DNA of 64,000 bases from Lyngbya aestuarii BL J (GTDB lineage Bacteria; Cyanobacteriota; Cyanobacteriia; Cyanobacteriales; Microcoleaceae), in the NCBI RefSeq assembly GCF_000478195.2, contig NZ_AUZM01000017.1, forward strand, positions 38,025 to 102,024, in the 5' to 3' direction. Shown in pieces: positions 27,182 through 37,500 of the stretch. Both the position numbers and the translations under genes were made by a program. A model generated the notes under the pieces. It did not search any database. It was not told the DNA's origin and worked only from the letters and a program-made list of their open reading frames with translations. Positions within the stretch are counted from its first letter, which is position 1, and each line of letters starts with the position of its first letter.

Positions 27182-29410
27182 TCATGTCGGTGGTGTTTGA
27201 GATATCCGATTTTTAAACTCAGCAATAATTGCTTCATCAAGTTTAAATTCGGGTAATTCTTGACAACATAAATCGCACAGTTCATTTACTTTTTGATTGA
27301 CTAATGACTGCAAGGCATCTTCAAGCTGTTTCGCTTGGGCTTGTAGCATAAATTCAGCCCGAACAGATAACGCTTCTCGCATCGCAAAATAGAGGCTACG
27401 AACCGCACGTTCAGCGTGTTCTAGTTCTCGGAGTCCTTCGGTATCGCTTTGACGAACCTCTTTAATCCAAGAACCTGATGAGTGAGTAAAATCTTTGCAT
27501 TTTCGACTGACTAAATCGTATGCTTTGGTAATATTGCGTGCGTATGTTGGCGCAATAACTTCGTTGAGTTTTTCTTCTAGTTCATAGGTTCCCAGGTTAT
27601 TTTTAAGCGCATTCCGAACAGTAGCAATCAGATTAATAGTTAAATCAGCTTCAATTTCACGAAAAGCATCAATGAGGATTTGAAACCCCTCTAACCCTTC
27701 TTGTTTAGCCTTTTTAGCCGCTTGAATTCGAGACTTAGGTGTGTTCTTTTTTAGAAGTTCTACTTTCTCCTCAATTCCATTATGAAATTCTCGACAAAAA
27801 CGCTCAATTTCCTTAGACAAACGTTGACGACTGGCTTCGATTTTAGCTTGCTCTTTCTTGATTTCTTCCTGACTTTCTATTTTTCGTGTCTCGGCTAAAA
27901 GATTGATACTTGCTGTTAACGCATCGCAACTAGCGAAAACTTCAAATAAAGCAGGTAAAATCACCAACTCCGAAAAAGACTCTTGTAAACGAACTCGTAG
28001 ACGATCCCAAAGCTGTTTTCCTCCACTCCATTGGTAAGCATAGCGGAGAACTTTTCGCAGAGTTTCATCATCAATATTTTCTCCGTCTTCTACTTGGTCT
28101 TCCAAGTCCCGAAACCAACCTCGCAAGTTTTTATCTTTACCAACATATTGTTTTATTGTTCCCGCACAATCTAGAAACATTGCTTTCAACAATTCCAGGC
28201 GAGTTTGTTGATCAACCAAAGATTTAGATTTTAGTGATCCTGGCCCCCAAGCACATTGAGCGTAGTACAAAAGTCGAGCATTAAAAGGCAAAATATCCGG
28301 TAAAACTTCCAGAGAAAGCGTCTCTTTAATTTCTGACTGTAGCTTACTAATGCGTTCTTCTAAAGGTACATCATCAGACCCTCGCTGATCGACTCGATTG
28401 AGAATAAAAATCATGGAATCCGTTCGACCTTGCAAGTATTTAACAACTTGTTTCAGTTCTTCTAACAATCGCTTTCTGTGATCATCATCGACTTGCATAT
28501 AGTCAAGCGCAACCAGACAAAAGGCTTTATTCACTTGAGATTGAATCACAGCCAGATTGTCCGCATCTTGAACGGATTTCAGTCCCGGTAAATCTATTAA
28601 TTCAACGCCAATTCCAGCAGGTAAACCGAGTAAACTTTGTTCTAATGCAGGGAAAAGGGAGCCAACTGCTGTGACTTGAGGAGCAATACAGATTTTTTGC
28701 TTTTGTCTAATTTGGTGATAATCAGTCATCACACTGCGAATTTTATTATATAAATCTTCATCGGTTAATCCTTCCCATTCGCCTGTCTCCCAAGTTGCGC
28801 CTTCGGTGGCTTCAACAATTAATTTCCGCTGATTACCATGGCGAAGTGTTAACACTCCTGCGCTCATTTCTCCGGCTTCAATGGGAGCGATTCGACATCC
28901 GATGAGTGCGTTAACAACAGTTGATTTTCCTGAAGATGTTGTCCCAATTGTGGCGATAGATAAATTTGGGGGGTCGAGTCTTCGTAATGCTTCTTGATGG
29001 GCTTGACGGAATTTTTCAAGTTGTGATTGAATTGTTTTATCTGCAAAAGCATCCGGGTACTTTTGAACAAGGTTTTCAATCCCTTGACCTAACTCTTTTA
29101 GGTTTTTCTGAGTGTTCTCAAGTTTCGCTGTAATATCTAACATTCTTGTCTCATTTTGGGGTAATTTTTCAAAGAGTTCTGCTTCTCTAGTTTCTGAAGG
29201 TTTTGTACCTTTGTTGAATACAGATTCTATATGTTGACTCGCCCCTTCCTTGACATCATTTAATGTCTCAAGATGAGGTTCGACGGACTCTTTAACAAAA
29301 TCTGAAGCTTGTCGAGAAGCACTTTCAACTGACTTACCGAGTTCTTCTAGTTGTTGTTGAGCGAGTTTTTGAGCTTGCTTCAGCGTTTCTTGGAAATCTG
29401 GAAAAACCAT
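27182..29410 (-). CDS. Bacterial dynamin-like GTPase (large membrane-remodelling type)
   Basis: A 742-residue GTPase of the dynamin superfamily. The N-terminus (residues 1-110) is an amphipathic coiled-coil region. The G domain has P-loop GTTSSGKST at 156-164, a switch I Thr candidate in SAGVLT, G3 DLPGL at 273-277 and G4 NRVD at 338-341. Behind it lies a long helical stalk (about 440-742), with a moderately hydrophobic stretch FSELVILPALFEVFASCDALTASI that could form a membrane-contact tip. Bacterial dynamins act in membrane fusion, fission or repair and some in phage tolerance. An in-frame TGA ends it at TPPT, and coding continues beyond (26705-27172). It heads a four-frame minus-strand operon. 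Confidence 0.88.
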   Translation of the reverse strand: MVFPDFQETLKQAQKLAQQQLEELGKSVESASRQASDFVKESVEPHLETLNDVKEGASQHIESVFNKGTKPSETREAELFEKLPQNETRMLDITAKLENTQKNLKELGQGIENLVQKYPDAFADKTIQSQLEKFRQAHQEALRRLDPPNLSIATIGTTSSGKSTVVNALIGCRIAPIEAGEMSAGVLTLRHGNQRKLIVEATEGATWETGEWEGLTDEDLYNKIRSVMTDYHQIRQKQKICIAPQVTAVGSLFPALEQSLLGLPAGIGVELIDLPGLKSVQDADNLAVIQSQVNKAFCLVALDYMQVDDDHRKRLLEELKQVVKYLQGRTDSMIFILNRVDQRGSDDVPLEERISKLQSEIKETLSLEVLPDILPFNARLLYYAQCAWGPGSLKSKSLVDQQTRLELLKAMFLDCAGTIKQYVGKDKNLRGWFRDLEDQVEDGENIDDETLRKVLRYAYQWSGGKQLWDRLRVRLQESFSELVILPALFEVFASCDALTASINLLAETRKIESQEEIKKEQAKIEASRQRLSKEIERFCREFHNGIEEKVELLKKNTPKSRIQAAKKAKQEGLEGFQILIDAFREIEADLTINLIATVRNALKNNLGTYELEEKLNEVIAPTYARNITKAYDLVSRKCKDFTHSSGSWIKEVRQSDTEGLRELEHAERAVRSLYFAMREALSVRAEFMLQAQAKQLEDALQSLVNQKVNELCDLCCQELPEFKLDEAIIAEFKNRISQTPPT

Positions 29411-29879
29411 TCAGTTTTTGTCCCATGAATAAATAAAAAGTTTGAACAATTCCTCAAGCTTGGACAATTGGAATGAGTGAATTGTTATCTCTAAGTTCAA
29501 GATTAACCTTAAAAGTTTTGGATAGCCCAGAGCGTAATTACCGAACTTTGCAAATATTTTGATGTGCAAAAAAATGGAGGCTTTATCAGTAAAAATACGG
29601 TTTATTTTTTTAGGTTTTATATTTCAATTTTTATTAATATATCTAGAGCAATTTCAAATCTGATTTGACCTGATAACTTAAAAAAACAGTAACTCCCTTT
29701 TTGATCCCCCCTAGCCCCCCTTTTTAAGGGGGGAATCAGAATAAAGAAATAAAAATTCCCCTTTTTTAAGGGGGATTTAGGGGGATATTTTAAAGAAGAT
29801 TTAGGGGGATAAAGTCCCCCTTTTACCCCAATGTTGGGGGATTTAGGGGGCAGGGAATTAATCCTCAGTTTTCAACCCG
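29411..29879. other. Gene-free region with G/C-run palindromes
   Basis: About 470 bases. The first half is AT-rich and should hold the promoter of the dynamin operon. The second half is the palindromic repeat cluster at 29703-29855. No gene is supported. Confidence 0.6.
29703..29855. repeat. Cluster of CCCCCTT/AAGGGGG palindromes
   Basis: Several short inverted repeats in a row: CCCCCCTT (29715-29722) with AAGGGGGG (29726-29733), a second CCCCTTTTTTAAGGGGG near 29758, and CCCCAA-TG-TTGGGG at 29826-29839. Between them lie repeats of GGGGGATTTAG. This type of dispersed repeat is common in cyanobacterial intergenic DNA. Confidence 0.85.
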
Positions 29880-30755
29880 TTAAACTGTTGCTAAAACCGG
29901 AGTTTGGGTTGGAGTTGAATCTGCGGGAGTATCAGTACAGTAAACTTCACAAGAATTATTCGGACTTTCAATTAGTCGAACTTTGTGCAATTTCGCTCCC
30001 AATTCCTGAACGGGATTTTGCAGCAAATCTCGAATATACACCGCAATATTTTCGGCTGTCGGTACCACTTTGGCAAAGTGAGCGATATCTTTATTTAAGA
30101 AGGTGTGATCGAAAGGTTCAACGACATAATCATCAATCACCTGTTGTAAAGCCGCCAAATCCACAATCATCCCGGTGCGGGGGTCAATTTCACCTTTAAC
30201 GCTGACTTCGAGGTGATAGTTGTGGCCGTGGCCGTTGGGACGGGCGCATTTGCCGTAGATTTCGCAATTGTCCTCAAAGCTGAGGTCGGGGTGAGCGAGT
30301 CTGTGAGCGGCGCTAAAATGAGTGCTGACAGTTAAATGAGCTTCCATGCTGTTTCCTTGGTAATCGGCCCAAAGTTTGGGGTGTTCAAAGACTTGAATGT
30401 TGGTCAGGGGGAGATGGGGTGCTAAACGTTGCCAAATGACTTGTGCTAAGTATTCGGTGGTGGGTAGGGTTTGCTGAAATTCTGGCCAAGCGTCGTTGAG
30501 GAAAGAAAAGTCCAGTTGACTGGTGACTTCAGCCTTGATAACGTGTTTGACATCGGAGAGGTTCAGTACCATCCCATATTCGTCTAGTTGTCCCACCATT
30601 GAGATGTAGAGGACGTAATTGTGTCCATGACCAGGGGCGCGAGCCGTTGGCCCAAATCGTTCAAAGTTCTCAGTTTCGCTCAATTCGGGCAACCAATACC
30701 GATGACTGGCTGAAAACTCTGCCCGACGAGTGATAACGCATTCCATAAAATGCAC
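29880..30755 (-). CDS. Tandem 6-pyruvoyl-tetrahydropterin synthase/QueD-like protein
   Basis: A 291-residue protein with two copies of the PTPS/QueD fold. Domain 2 (about 138-272) is complete: zinc ligands H151 (SAAHRL), H176 and H178 (PNGHGHNY), catalytic C170 in the eukaryote-like CxxPNGHGHNY arrangement, and pterin-anchoring Glu in LIESPNNS. Domain 1 (about 5-130) keeps the zinc histidines H18, H43 and H45 and FEHPK, but has Thr37 where the catalytic Cys should be. Thus only the second domain is likely to be an enzyme. The product is a tetrahydropterin or the queuosine precursor 6-carboxytetrahydropterin; the CxxPN form leans to PTPS. The 20-residue Thr/Pro-rich tail is dispensable-looking. 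Confidence 0.88.
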   Translation of the reverse strand: MHFMECVITRRAEFSASHRYWLPELSETENFERFGPTARAPGHGHNYVLYISMVGQLDEYGMVLNLSDVKHVIKAEVTSQLDFSFLNDAWPEFQQTLPTTEYLAQVIWQRLAPHLPLTNIQVFEHPKLWADYQGNSMEAHLTVSTHFSAAHRLAHPDLSFEDNCEIYGKCARPNGHGHNYHLEVSVKGEIDPRTGMIVDLAALQQVIDDYVVEPFDHTFLNKDIAHFAKVVPTAENIAVYIRDLLQNPVQELGAKLHKVRLIESPNNSCEVYCTDTPADSTPTQTPVLATV

Positions 30756-30903
30756 ACCAACATCTGTTGTTAAGTTCTGTAAACTAATTTAAGCTTTTTT
30801 TTAGATTATTTCAATCCCCACTAGATTTCAGAGTCTCATTTTGAGATGAAGTTAGGAGGATTGCAATCCTGAAAACTAATGAATCAGAATGACTTTATTT
30901 TTA

Positions 30904-31599
30904 TTATAAAACATTCTTCATTTCCTGTTTGATTTCTCTCCGCAAACCCGCAGCGATTCTAAAGAATTCATGCCCGGTGTGTAAGCAGGAATCATCATAA
31001 TTGACGGTAAAGTATTCGAGTTCTTCTAGTCCATCACTGACATGATTGAGACAGTAATAAAGATGAGCCGCAACACTTGCAACATTCGCCGGATTTGGTG
31101 TTGAACGAAAGCGATTTTGAGCTTGGGCTAAAACATCTCGACAGGTTTCAATATAGATTTGAAAATCTTCCATCAGTTCATCATCAAAGGGATCAGCCGA
31201 GAGTTTATCCACCTCACTTTTAAAAGGTTTAAGTATACGGTCAAGGTAGCGGTTAATGGGTTTATAAACTTGATTGAGCCATTCTTCAAGTTGAGTATCG
31301 ACGGCTCTTGCGGTTTGACGTCGCCTGCGGGTTTGAGCGGTTGAAGTTGTTGTGGTGTTTGAGGTGTAAGGGCGGGATTTTGTGTGACGCTGTTGGTCAT
31401 AGGATTGGCGGCGCTGAGGATCGCTTAAGACTTCGTAGGCTGCATTAATCCGAATAATGCGTTCATGGTTAGCAGTTTCGTGGTGACTATCGGGATGAAA
31501 TAATTTTGCTAAACGACGATAAGCTTGTTTGATTTCTGATTGAGTCGCGGTTGGTTTGATTTCTAAGGTTTGGTAATGATTAGTGGTTGAGGTAACCAT
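30904..31599 (-). CDS. J-domain protein (type III DnaJ-like co-chaperone)
   Basis: A 231-residue protein with an N-terminal J domain (residues 7-70): NHYQTLEIKPTATQSEIKQAY, the Hsp70-activating HPD at 35-37, and YEVLSDPQRRQSYD. It has no Gly/Phe region or zinc-finger domain, so it is a specialised J protein. After a Thr-rich linker (TSNTTTTSTAQTRRRRQ), residues 95-231 form a helical domain with WLNQVYKPINRYLDRILKPF and a terminal REIKQEMKNVL. That domain is conserved in cyanobacteria as far as I recall, with unknown client. Flanked by the PTPS gene in the same direction, 148 bases away. Confidence 0.9.
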   Translation of the reverse strand: MVTSTTNHYQTLEIKPTATQSEIKQAYRRLAKLFHPDSHHETANHERIIRINAAYEVLSDPQRRQSYDQQRHTKSRPYTSNTTTTSTAQTRRRRQTARAVDTQLEEWLNQVYKPINRYLDRILKPFKSEVDKLSADPFDDELMEDFQIYIETCRDVLAQAQNRFRSTPNPANVASVAAHLYYCLNHVSDGLEELEYFTVNYDDSCLHTGHEFFRIAAGLRREIKQEMKNVL

Positions 31600-31923
31600 G
31601 AAAATTTTGCTCCAGATTCAACAGTTCATGCTATAATGAGCCACTAACATTTTATCGATTAGATGAACTGTTAATCGCCCACTGTTTATTTTAACGATTC
31701 ATCCGAGAAACTGAGTTGATCTGAATCTGAAATTATTTCTTTTGAAGTTAGCCCTCTGGTATTGGAAGTGAGTTAATATTAATCTCTTGTACAAACAAAA
31801 TTTCCAAAGAATGAACTTAAGTTTTGAATTATAACCCGAGATCAAACCGTCGCAAAGTCGAGTATTTTTCCCTAAAATTACTATTAATACCGATTCAATC
31901 AAAACGAAAATGCCAGAAAAAGT

Positions 31924-32361
31924 TTAAATGTAATACATGAGATTGGTTTGTCGCTGGGTCTCTAACTTTTCACCCAAATCCTTCAAAGTATATTTCTGTA
32001 AAATCGAGTTAGCCATTTGATGAGCTTCTTCCCAGACTTCATCGACAATCAGACTTTCGAGGCTTTTGTGATGTCGATTCCGATTGGGGCTTGAATTTGA
32101 GCCTTCCAGACAAACAACTACATCAAATAGGGTTATTTTCCAAGGTTCTTTAGCAAGCAAATACCCTCCCTTTGCTCCCCGTTGACTCCGAACGATACCA
32201 CTCCGTTTGAGAGTAGCCAGTAGCTGTTCGAGATAGCGCTCTGGTATCTGATGCTGACGAGCAATCTGACGAATTTGACGTGGCTCACCGTGAGGATAGT
32301 GAGCGGTTAACTCTAGCAACGCTAGAATTGCGTATTGACTCTTACAGGACAATTCCACCAA
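31924..32361 (-). CDS. Rrf2-family transcriptional regulator
   Basis: A 145-residue regulator. The winged helix-turn-helix is at the N-terminus (CKSQYAILALLELTAHYPHGEPRQIRQIARQHQIPERYLEQLL), followed by the Rrf2 wing LKRSGIVRSQRGAKGGYLLAKEP. The three clustered cysteines that hold the Fe-S cluster in IscR/NsrR are absent; the only Cys residues are near positions 6 and 84. It is therefore more like CymR-type members that sense cysteine metabolism through partner proteins, or an orphan. It is divergently transcribed from the small membrane protein at 32668, sharing a 306-base spacer. Confidence 0.9.
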   Translation of the reverse strand: MVELSCKSQYAILALLELTAHYPHGEPRQIRQIARQHQIPERYLEQLLATLKRSGIVRSQRGAKGGYLLAKEPWKITLFDVVVCLEGSNSSPNRNRHHKSLESLIVDEVWEEAHQMANSILQKYTLKDLGEKLETQRQTNLMYYI

Positions 32362-32667
32362 ATTAGGATGTAATACGATTCCATTTAGTTTCTAGTATAC
32401 TCCGGTTTTCTCATCGGGTTTATGGGTTTTTGTAAACTTGATTTTTATTTCAAGTTTGAGACGCGAATACCCATCTTGCCGATCACAAGGTAAAACAGAG
32501 ATAGGGAAGTCTGTCAAAAATTGCTAGACAGTCCTGATCGTACACTGTTGTATCTAGAAAACCCTCTCATCTGTTCAGTCGAGTGAAACCCCACCGAAAA
32601 AAATAGGTTTGGTTATTCTAAACCTGATGCTTGGGTAAACTTTGCTGAAAGGAGAGAAACAACAAAC
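32362..32667. other. Divergent spacer between Rrf2 regulator and small membrane protein
   Basis: 306 gene-free bases, expected to carry both promoters. An imperfect repeat GTCTGTCAAAAATTGCTAGACAG near 32510-32533 (CTGTC/GACAG arms) could be an operator. A GAAAGGAGAG ribosome site precedes 32668. Confidence 0.45.
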
Positions 32668-33198
32668 ATGAAATCCTCAATTGCTATGACTCAAGAACTT
32701 GAAAAGACAAAAAAACTCGCTCAAAAAAATACCAGAGCCACAGCATTTCTAACATTTTTTATGCCGTTACTCGGTTATATTTATACCGGACGTTATCAAG
32801 CGATGTTGATGAGTTTGGGTCTGTTTATTGGAGTGACAGGTGTTTGTGTGGCTGGAGATCTTGAACTTGATGAAACGGAAGATTTAACTCTAGCTTTACA
32901 ATTTATTTATGGGGTGGGGACTGCTGTTGAAAATTCTCGGGCTGTTAGTCAAGCGAAAAAACGTTTACAAGAGCCAAAATTTCCAGCGATTAATCCTGAA
33001 CACCAAAAGATTCAATTACTGAGATTAGCCAAAGCTCAAGGAGAAGTTACTTTAGCAGATTGTGTGCTAGAAATTAATTGTTCGGCTCCCGAAGTTCGCT
33101 TGCTCTTAGAAGAATTACAACGGGAAGATTTAATGATTGTGGATAACCGAGAACCCGATGGTGCTGTGGTTTATCGGATTATTTCATCAGCGGGTTAA
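32668..33198 (+). CDS. Small membrane protein with C-terminal winged-helix-like domain
   Basis: A 176-residue protein. Residues 26-75 hold two hydrophobic segments (ATAFLTFFMPLLGYIYTGRY and AMLMSLGLFIGVTGVCVAG) with the PLLGYIYTGRYQ arrangement of TM2-like small membrane proteins. The C-terminal 70 residues (HQKIQLLRLAKAQGEVTLADCVLEINCSAPEVRLLLEELQREDLMIVDNRE) resemble a winged helix seen in cyanobacterial regulators. A strong ribosome site (AAAGGAGAG) precedes the first ATG; an internal Met7 is also possible. Function unknown. The Rrf2 regulator next to it may control it (inference). Confidence 0.7.
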   Translation: MKSSIAMTQELEKTKKLAQKNTRATAFLTFFMPLLGYIYTGRYQAMLMSLGLFIGVTGVCVAGDLELDETEDLTLALQFIYGVGTAVENSRAVSQAKKRLQEPKFPAINPEHQKIQLLRLAKAQGEVTLADCVLEINCSAPEVRLLLEELQREDLMIVDNREPDGAVVYRIISSAG

Positions 33199-33490
33199 AA
33201 TCATCTTAAAAAAGCATCTAATAACTTTCTTTTGATTTGAGTATTTTGATGTTACTCGGACTATTCTATAGCTTTAGGTTGAACTTAAGATTTGCTCCCC
33301 AAGTCGGATGGATTTTGGGGAACTGAATATTAGGTCAATCGATGTAGTCAACTCACAAAATGCCAGAAAGACTTCACCGTAAAGCTTGAGTCCAATCAGA
33401 TCCGGTTAATTTTTCAAAAACTTGGGGAAAAATACAGCTCCAAGACCATTGTATGAGACGCTAGTATCAGTTGTTTTTGGTTAACTATTC

Positions 33491-34360
33491 ATGCCTGCGG
33501 TCACTCTCAAACAGCAACAATATCAAACCTACATTCTGTCTGATGAAACAATTTCTGCGGAAGTTTCCGTCGTTCCAGAACGTGGGGGAATTATCACAGA
33601 CTGGCGTATCGGTGAACATCAAATCTTTTATTTAGATACCGAACGTTTTACTGATCCCTCGTTGTCGGTGCGGGGTGGCATTCCTTTATTATTCCCCATT
33701 TGTGGTAATTTACCCAATGATACTTACACACTCAATGGAAAAACTTATCAACTTAAGCAACATGGTTTTGCTCGTAATTTACCTTGGGAAGTCACCGAAC
33801 AATCTACAGAAAAAGGGGCAAGTCTCACCGTAACTCTCAAGAGTAATGATCAAACTCGTGCGGTTTATCCGTTTGATTTTGAGTTGAATTTTATTTACAC
33901 ACTGCGAGGTAATACTCTAGAATTACGTTATCGTCACACCAATTTGTCTCAGGAATCTATGCCGTTTTCAACAGGTATTCATCCTTATTTTACAGTTGCA
34001 AACAAACAGCAATTAGTTTTTGATTTACCTTCAACTCAGTTTCAAGCCAAAGATGATGAGACGATTCAAACTTTTTCAGGACAGTTTGATTTTGAACAAG
34101 ATGAAATTGATGTGGCATTTTTTAATTTATCTAAATCCTCTGCGGTAGTCAATGATTTGAGTCGTAAATTAAAGCTGACCTTTGAGTGGGATAATCGTTA
34201 CTCAACTCTTGTTTTCTGGACGGTTAAAGGCAAAGAGTTTTATTGTCTAGAACCCTGGAGTTCTCCTCGTAATGCACTTAATACAGGTAAATCTCTGATG
34301 AGTGCTAAACCCGGAGAAACGATAGAAACGTTTGTCAAAATTAGTGCAGATCTCGGTTAG
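33491..34360 (+). CDS. Aldose 1-epimerase-like (galactose mutarotase fold) protein
   Basis: A 289-residue protein of the aldose epimerase/LacX group. Recognisable features are VVPERGGIITDWRIG, GGIPLLFPICGNL, the HGFAR segment near residue 92, SFSTGIHPYF-like PFSTGIHPYFTVAN near residue 158 and the C-terminal catalytic-Glu region LEPWSSPRNALNTG. It would interconvert anomers of sugars or sugar phosphates; the exact substrate cannot be told. No sugar operon is nearby. A stem-loop (34406-34443) follows the stop. Confidence 0.85.
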   Translation: MPAVTLKQQQYQTYILSDETISAEVSVVPERGGIITDWRIGEHQIFYLDTERFTDPSLSVRGGIPLLFPICGNLPNDTYTLNGKTYQLKQHGFARNLPWEVTEQSTEKGASLTVTLKSNDQTRAVYPFDFELNFIYTLRGNTLELRYRHTNLSQESMPFSTGIHPYFTVANKQQLVFDLPSTQFQAKDDETIQTFSGQFDFEQDEIDVAFFNLSKSSAVVNDLSRKLKLTFEWDNRYSTLVFWTVKGKEFYCLEPWSSPRNALNTGKSLMSAKPGETIETFVKISADLG

Positions 34361-34405
34361 AGTTTAAGGTTAGTCACTGGAGTTACTCTTAACTTATTGT
34401 ATAAA

Positions 34406-34443
34406 AATTCCCCAGATTAATTAATCGTTAATATTGGGGAATT
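34406..34443. terminator. Terminator-like stem-loop after the epimerase gene
   Basis: AATTCCCCA at 34406-34414 pairs with TGGGGAATT at 34435-34443 across an AT-rich loop. There is an A-run on the 5' side and no T-run on the 3' side, so strength on the plus strand is uncertain. Confidence 0.45.
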
Positions 34444-34503
34444 ATAACTAATATTTAAGAAAATTAATTAAAATTTAGCTATTATATTGAATTAGGTTTT
34501 AAA

Positions 34504-37500
34504 ATGAGTAATGGATCTAAAGTTTTGATTCGACAGTCTATCAAACTAAGTTTAACCTTATGGGTTTACTTTGTGCTGTTACTAGAGACTGGGAGAGCAG
34601 AGTTTAGCAAGACAAACTCACCCTCATTACAACAGCCAGAAACACAGCAGTTTTTGAACGAATCAGAAAAACCTTCACAGCAGCAGACAATTCCATCTCA
34701 GCTACAAGCTATTCAAAAATTAGAAGAAACACTATCAAAATCACGAACTCTAGCTGATCAATCTCAAGTCGCATCAATCTTGCTGAAACTCGGTAAACTT
34801 TATCAAGAACTCGGAGCAACAACACCTGCATTACAATACTATAACGAAGCGTTAACCCTATATCAAGAAATAAAAAACCCTCTCCAAGAAGCCTATATTC
34901 TCAGCCAAATAGGAAGTGTTTATGTCGCCTACTTAGGACAATTAGATGAAGAACAACTCTTTGCATTTAATCACGATTTATTGATCAATTCTCGGCAGTC
35001 AAAATTATTGCTCGATCAAAGCTATAGCGATCCGGAAAAAGCGAAAGAACTTTATAACCAATCTCTAGCAATTTACCAGAAAATTAATAACTCTCCTAAC
35101 TCTAAGATTGATACCTTTGCTGCACGTCAAGGAGAAGCAACTGTTCTCAATACTATGGCTCTCAATGACTATTTGAATAATGGTGAAGAAGATAAAGTTA
35201 AATTACTTAAACAATCTTTGGCAATTTATCAGGAAATCGGTGATCAAAAAGGGGAAGCTCTTGTTCTCAGTAATTTAAGTGAATTAAACCTGATTGAGTA
35301 CAGAAATGATCAAACGGGGTGGGATTTATTTGATCAAGCTATGACAATTTATCAGGCAATCGCTAAGTCTCCTAATCGTGAGAATTTCGCTGCACGTCAA
35401 GCCGAAGCTAACCTCTTAAATATTGCCGCTCAATATTGGGGGTTAGACAATCAACAAAAAGCATTAGAATATCATTATCAGTCTTTAGAAATTTACCGAA
35501 AAATTGGAGATTTAAAGGGAGAAGCGACTACCCTCAGTCTCATCGGTGATTACTATTTTTCATTAGGAGATCAACAAAAAGAATTAGAGTTTTACAACCA
35601 AGCCTTGATCATTTATCAAAAACTGGGTGATCGTGTTAAAGAAGCGAATATTCTTGATCGCTTAGGGTTAATCTATTCTCAATTAGGAGATGTACAACAA
35701 GCATTAGAATACCACAATCAAGAATTAGAGACTCTCAAAGATATTAGTCAATTTTATACCCAACTAAAAGATCCAGAAACAGCCTTAATATTTGATTATC
35801 GTCAGCCAATCATTCTATTCACCATTGGAAAGCTTTATTCTCAAATAGAAGATGATCCCAATGAAGTAGAGGCTTATAATCAAGCACAAACAATTTATCA
35901 AAAATGGGAAGATGACGAAGGAGAAGCAGCTTTTCTTCTGGCGATCGCTGAATACTACGGAAAGCAAGAAAAGCAGGAACAAATGATAGAGTTTTTAAAT
36001 TCTGCTGTGACTGTTTATCAAAAAACTGGCAACCGTATTCAAGAAGCAAATCTCTTGCGTGATCGGATTGCGGGGATCTATTTCTATAGCTTGAAAGATT
36101 GGGAAAAAGGATTTGATACTCTTGATAAAGCACTAAAAATTTACCAAAAAGTTGGCGATCGCACCGAAGTTGCAAAAACATTAAATAAGATTGGATACTT
36201 CTATCTTAATGTTTTAGAGGATCAAGAAAAAGCATTACAATTTTATACTAAAGTTATTCCAATTTATCAGGAACTAAATGATCTTAGTCAAGAAGTATAT
36301 ACGCTCAGAATCATTGGTAAAATATACTACGAACTTGGCAACAAACAGAAAGCATTAGAAGTCTTTAATCAGGCTGTAAAAGTTTACAAAGAAAGAGGTG
36401 ATACTGAACAAACTGTAAAAATTATTATTGAGATTGCTGAAGATTACACAAAATTGAAAGACCAAGAAAAAGCTCTAGAATTCTACAATCAAGCCATCCC
36501 GATTTCTCAACAGTTAAAAGATTACGAAAAAGAAGCATCAATTTTGAGAACAATAGGCGAGCTATACTATGAATTAGAAAACCCAAATCAAGCAGTAGAA
36601 ACCTTTCAGCAAGCACGAATAGCTTATCAAAAAAATAATTATCGCTCAGGAGAAGCCTGGACAATCTATGAAATTGGTAAAGCCTACACCACATTAGGGG
36701 ACTTGAAAAAAGCTTTAGATTCCTATCAGCAAGCCCTACCGATTTATGATCAAGAAACTGATGCGCCTTTTCGAGAAGAACGAACTCTTGATATGTTGAT
36801 TAGAATCAGCCGTATTTACGCTTACTTGGGAGAGTCAGAAACAGCTTTAGAATACTGCAACCAATCCCTAAATAATGCTCAAAATTTCCCCCAATCAAAA
36901 ATTGTCAGACGCTCAGAAATGTTTCGAGAAATTGGTAAGCTTTGTTATCAAATTGGAAATACAGAAAAGGCATTAGAATCTTTTAATCAATATTGGACTA
37001 TTTATCAAAAATTAGGACTAGATCGAGAGGTAACGGCTCTGATGCGTATTGGTCAAGATTACGCTGAATTAGGAGATCAAAAACAAGCATTATACTTTTT
37101 TGATCAAGCGAGAAAAGTTTATCAAAAAAGCGGCTTTTCTGAAGGAGAAATAGAGACTCTAAGCTGGATGGGTAAAATCTATTCTCGGGCGGGAAATGAT
37201 CAAAAAGCGTTAGAGTCTTTCAATCAAGGTTTGAGAATTGCTCAGAATATTGAGAATTTGAGTAAAGAAGCTTCTATACTGAGTGAAATTGGTGATAGCT
37301 ACTCTGAATTAGGAGATGAAGAAAAAGCATTAGAATTTTATAACAAAGCTCTCATAATTTACCAAAAACTCGGAAACTTTAAACAACAAACAGATCTCCT
37401 CAACAAAATTGGTGAACTTTATCAGCAACTTGGAAATTCAGAAAAAGCATTAGAATTTTACCAGCAAGCCCTGACAATTTCCCCAGATAATAACTCTTGG

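Noticed and set aside
31699..31902. 67-codon minus-strand frame between the J-domain and Rrf2 genes
   Set aside because: No recognisable domain or ribosome site; AT-rich spacer translation.
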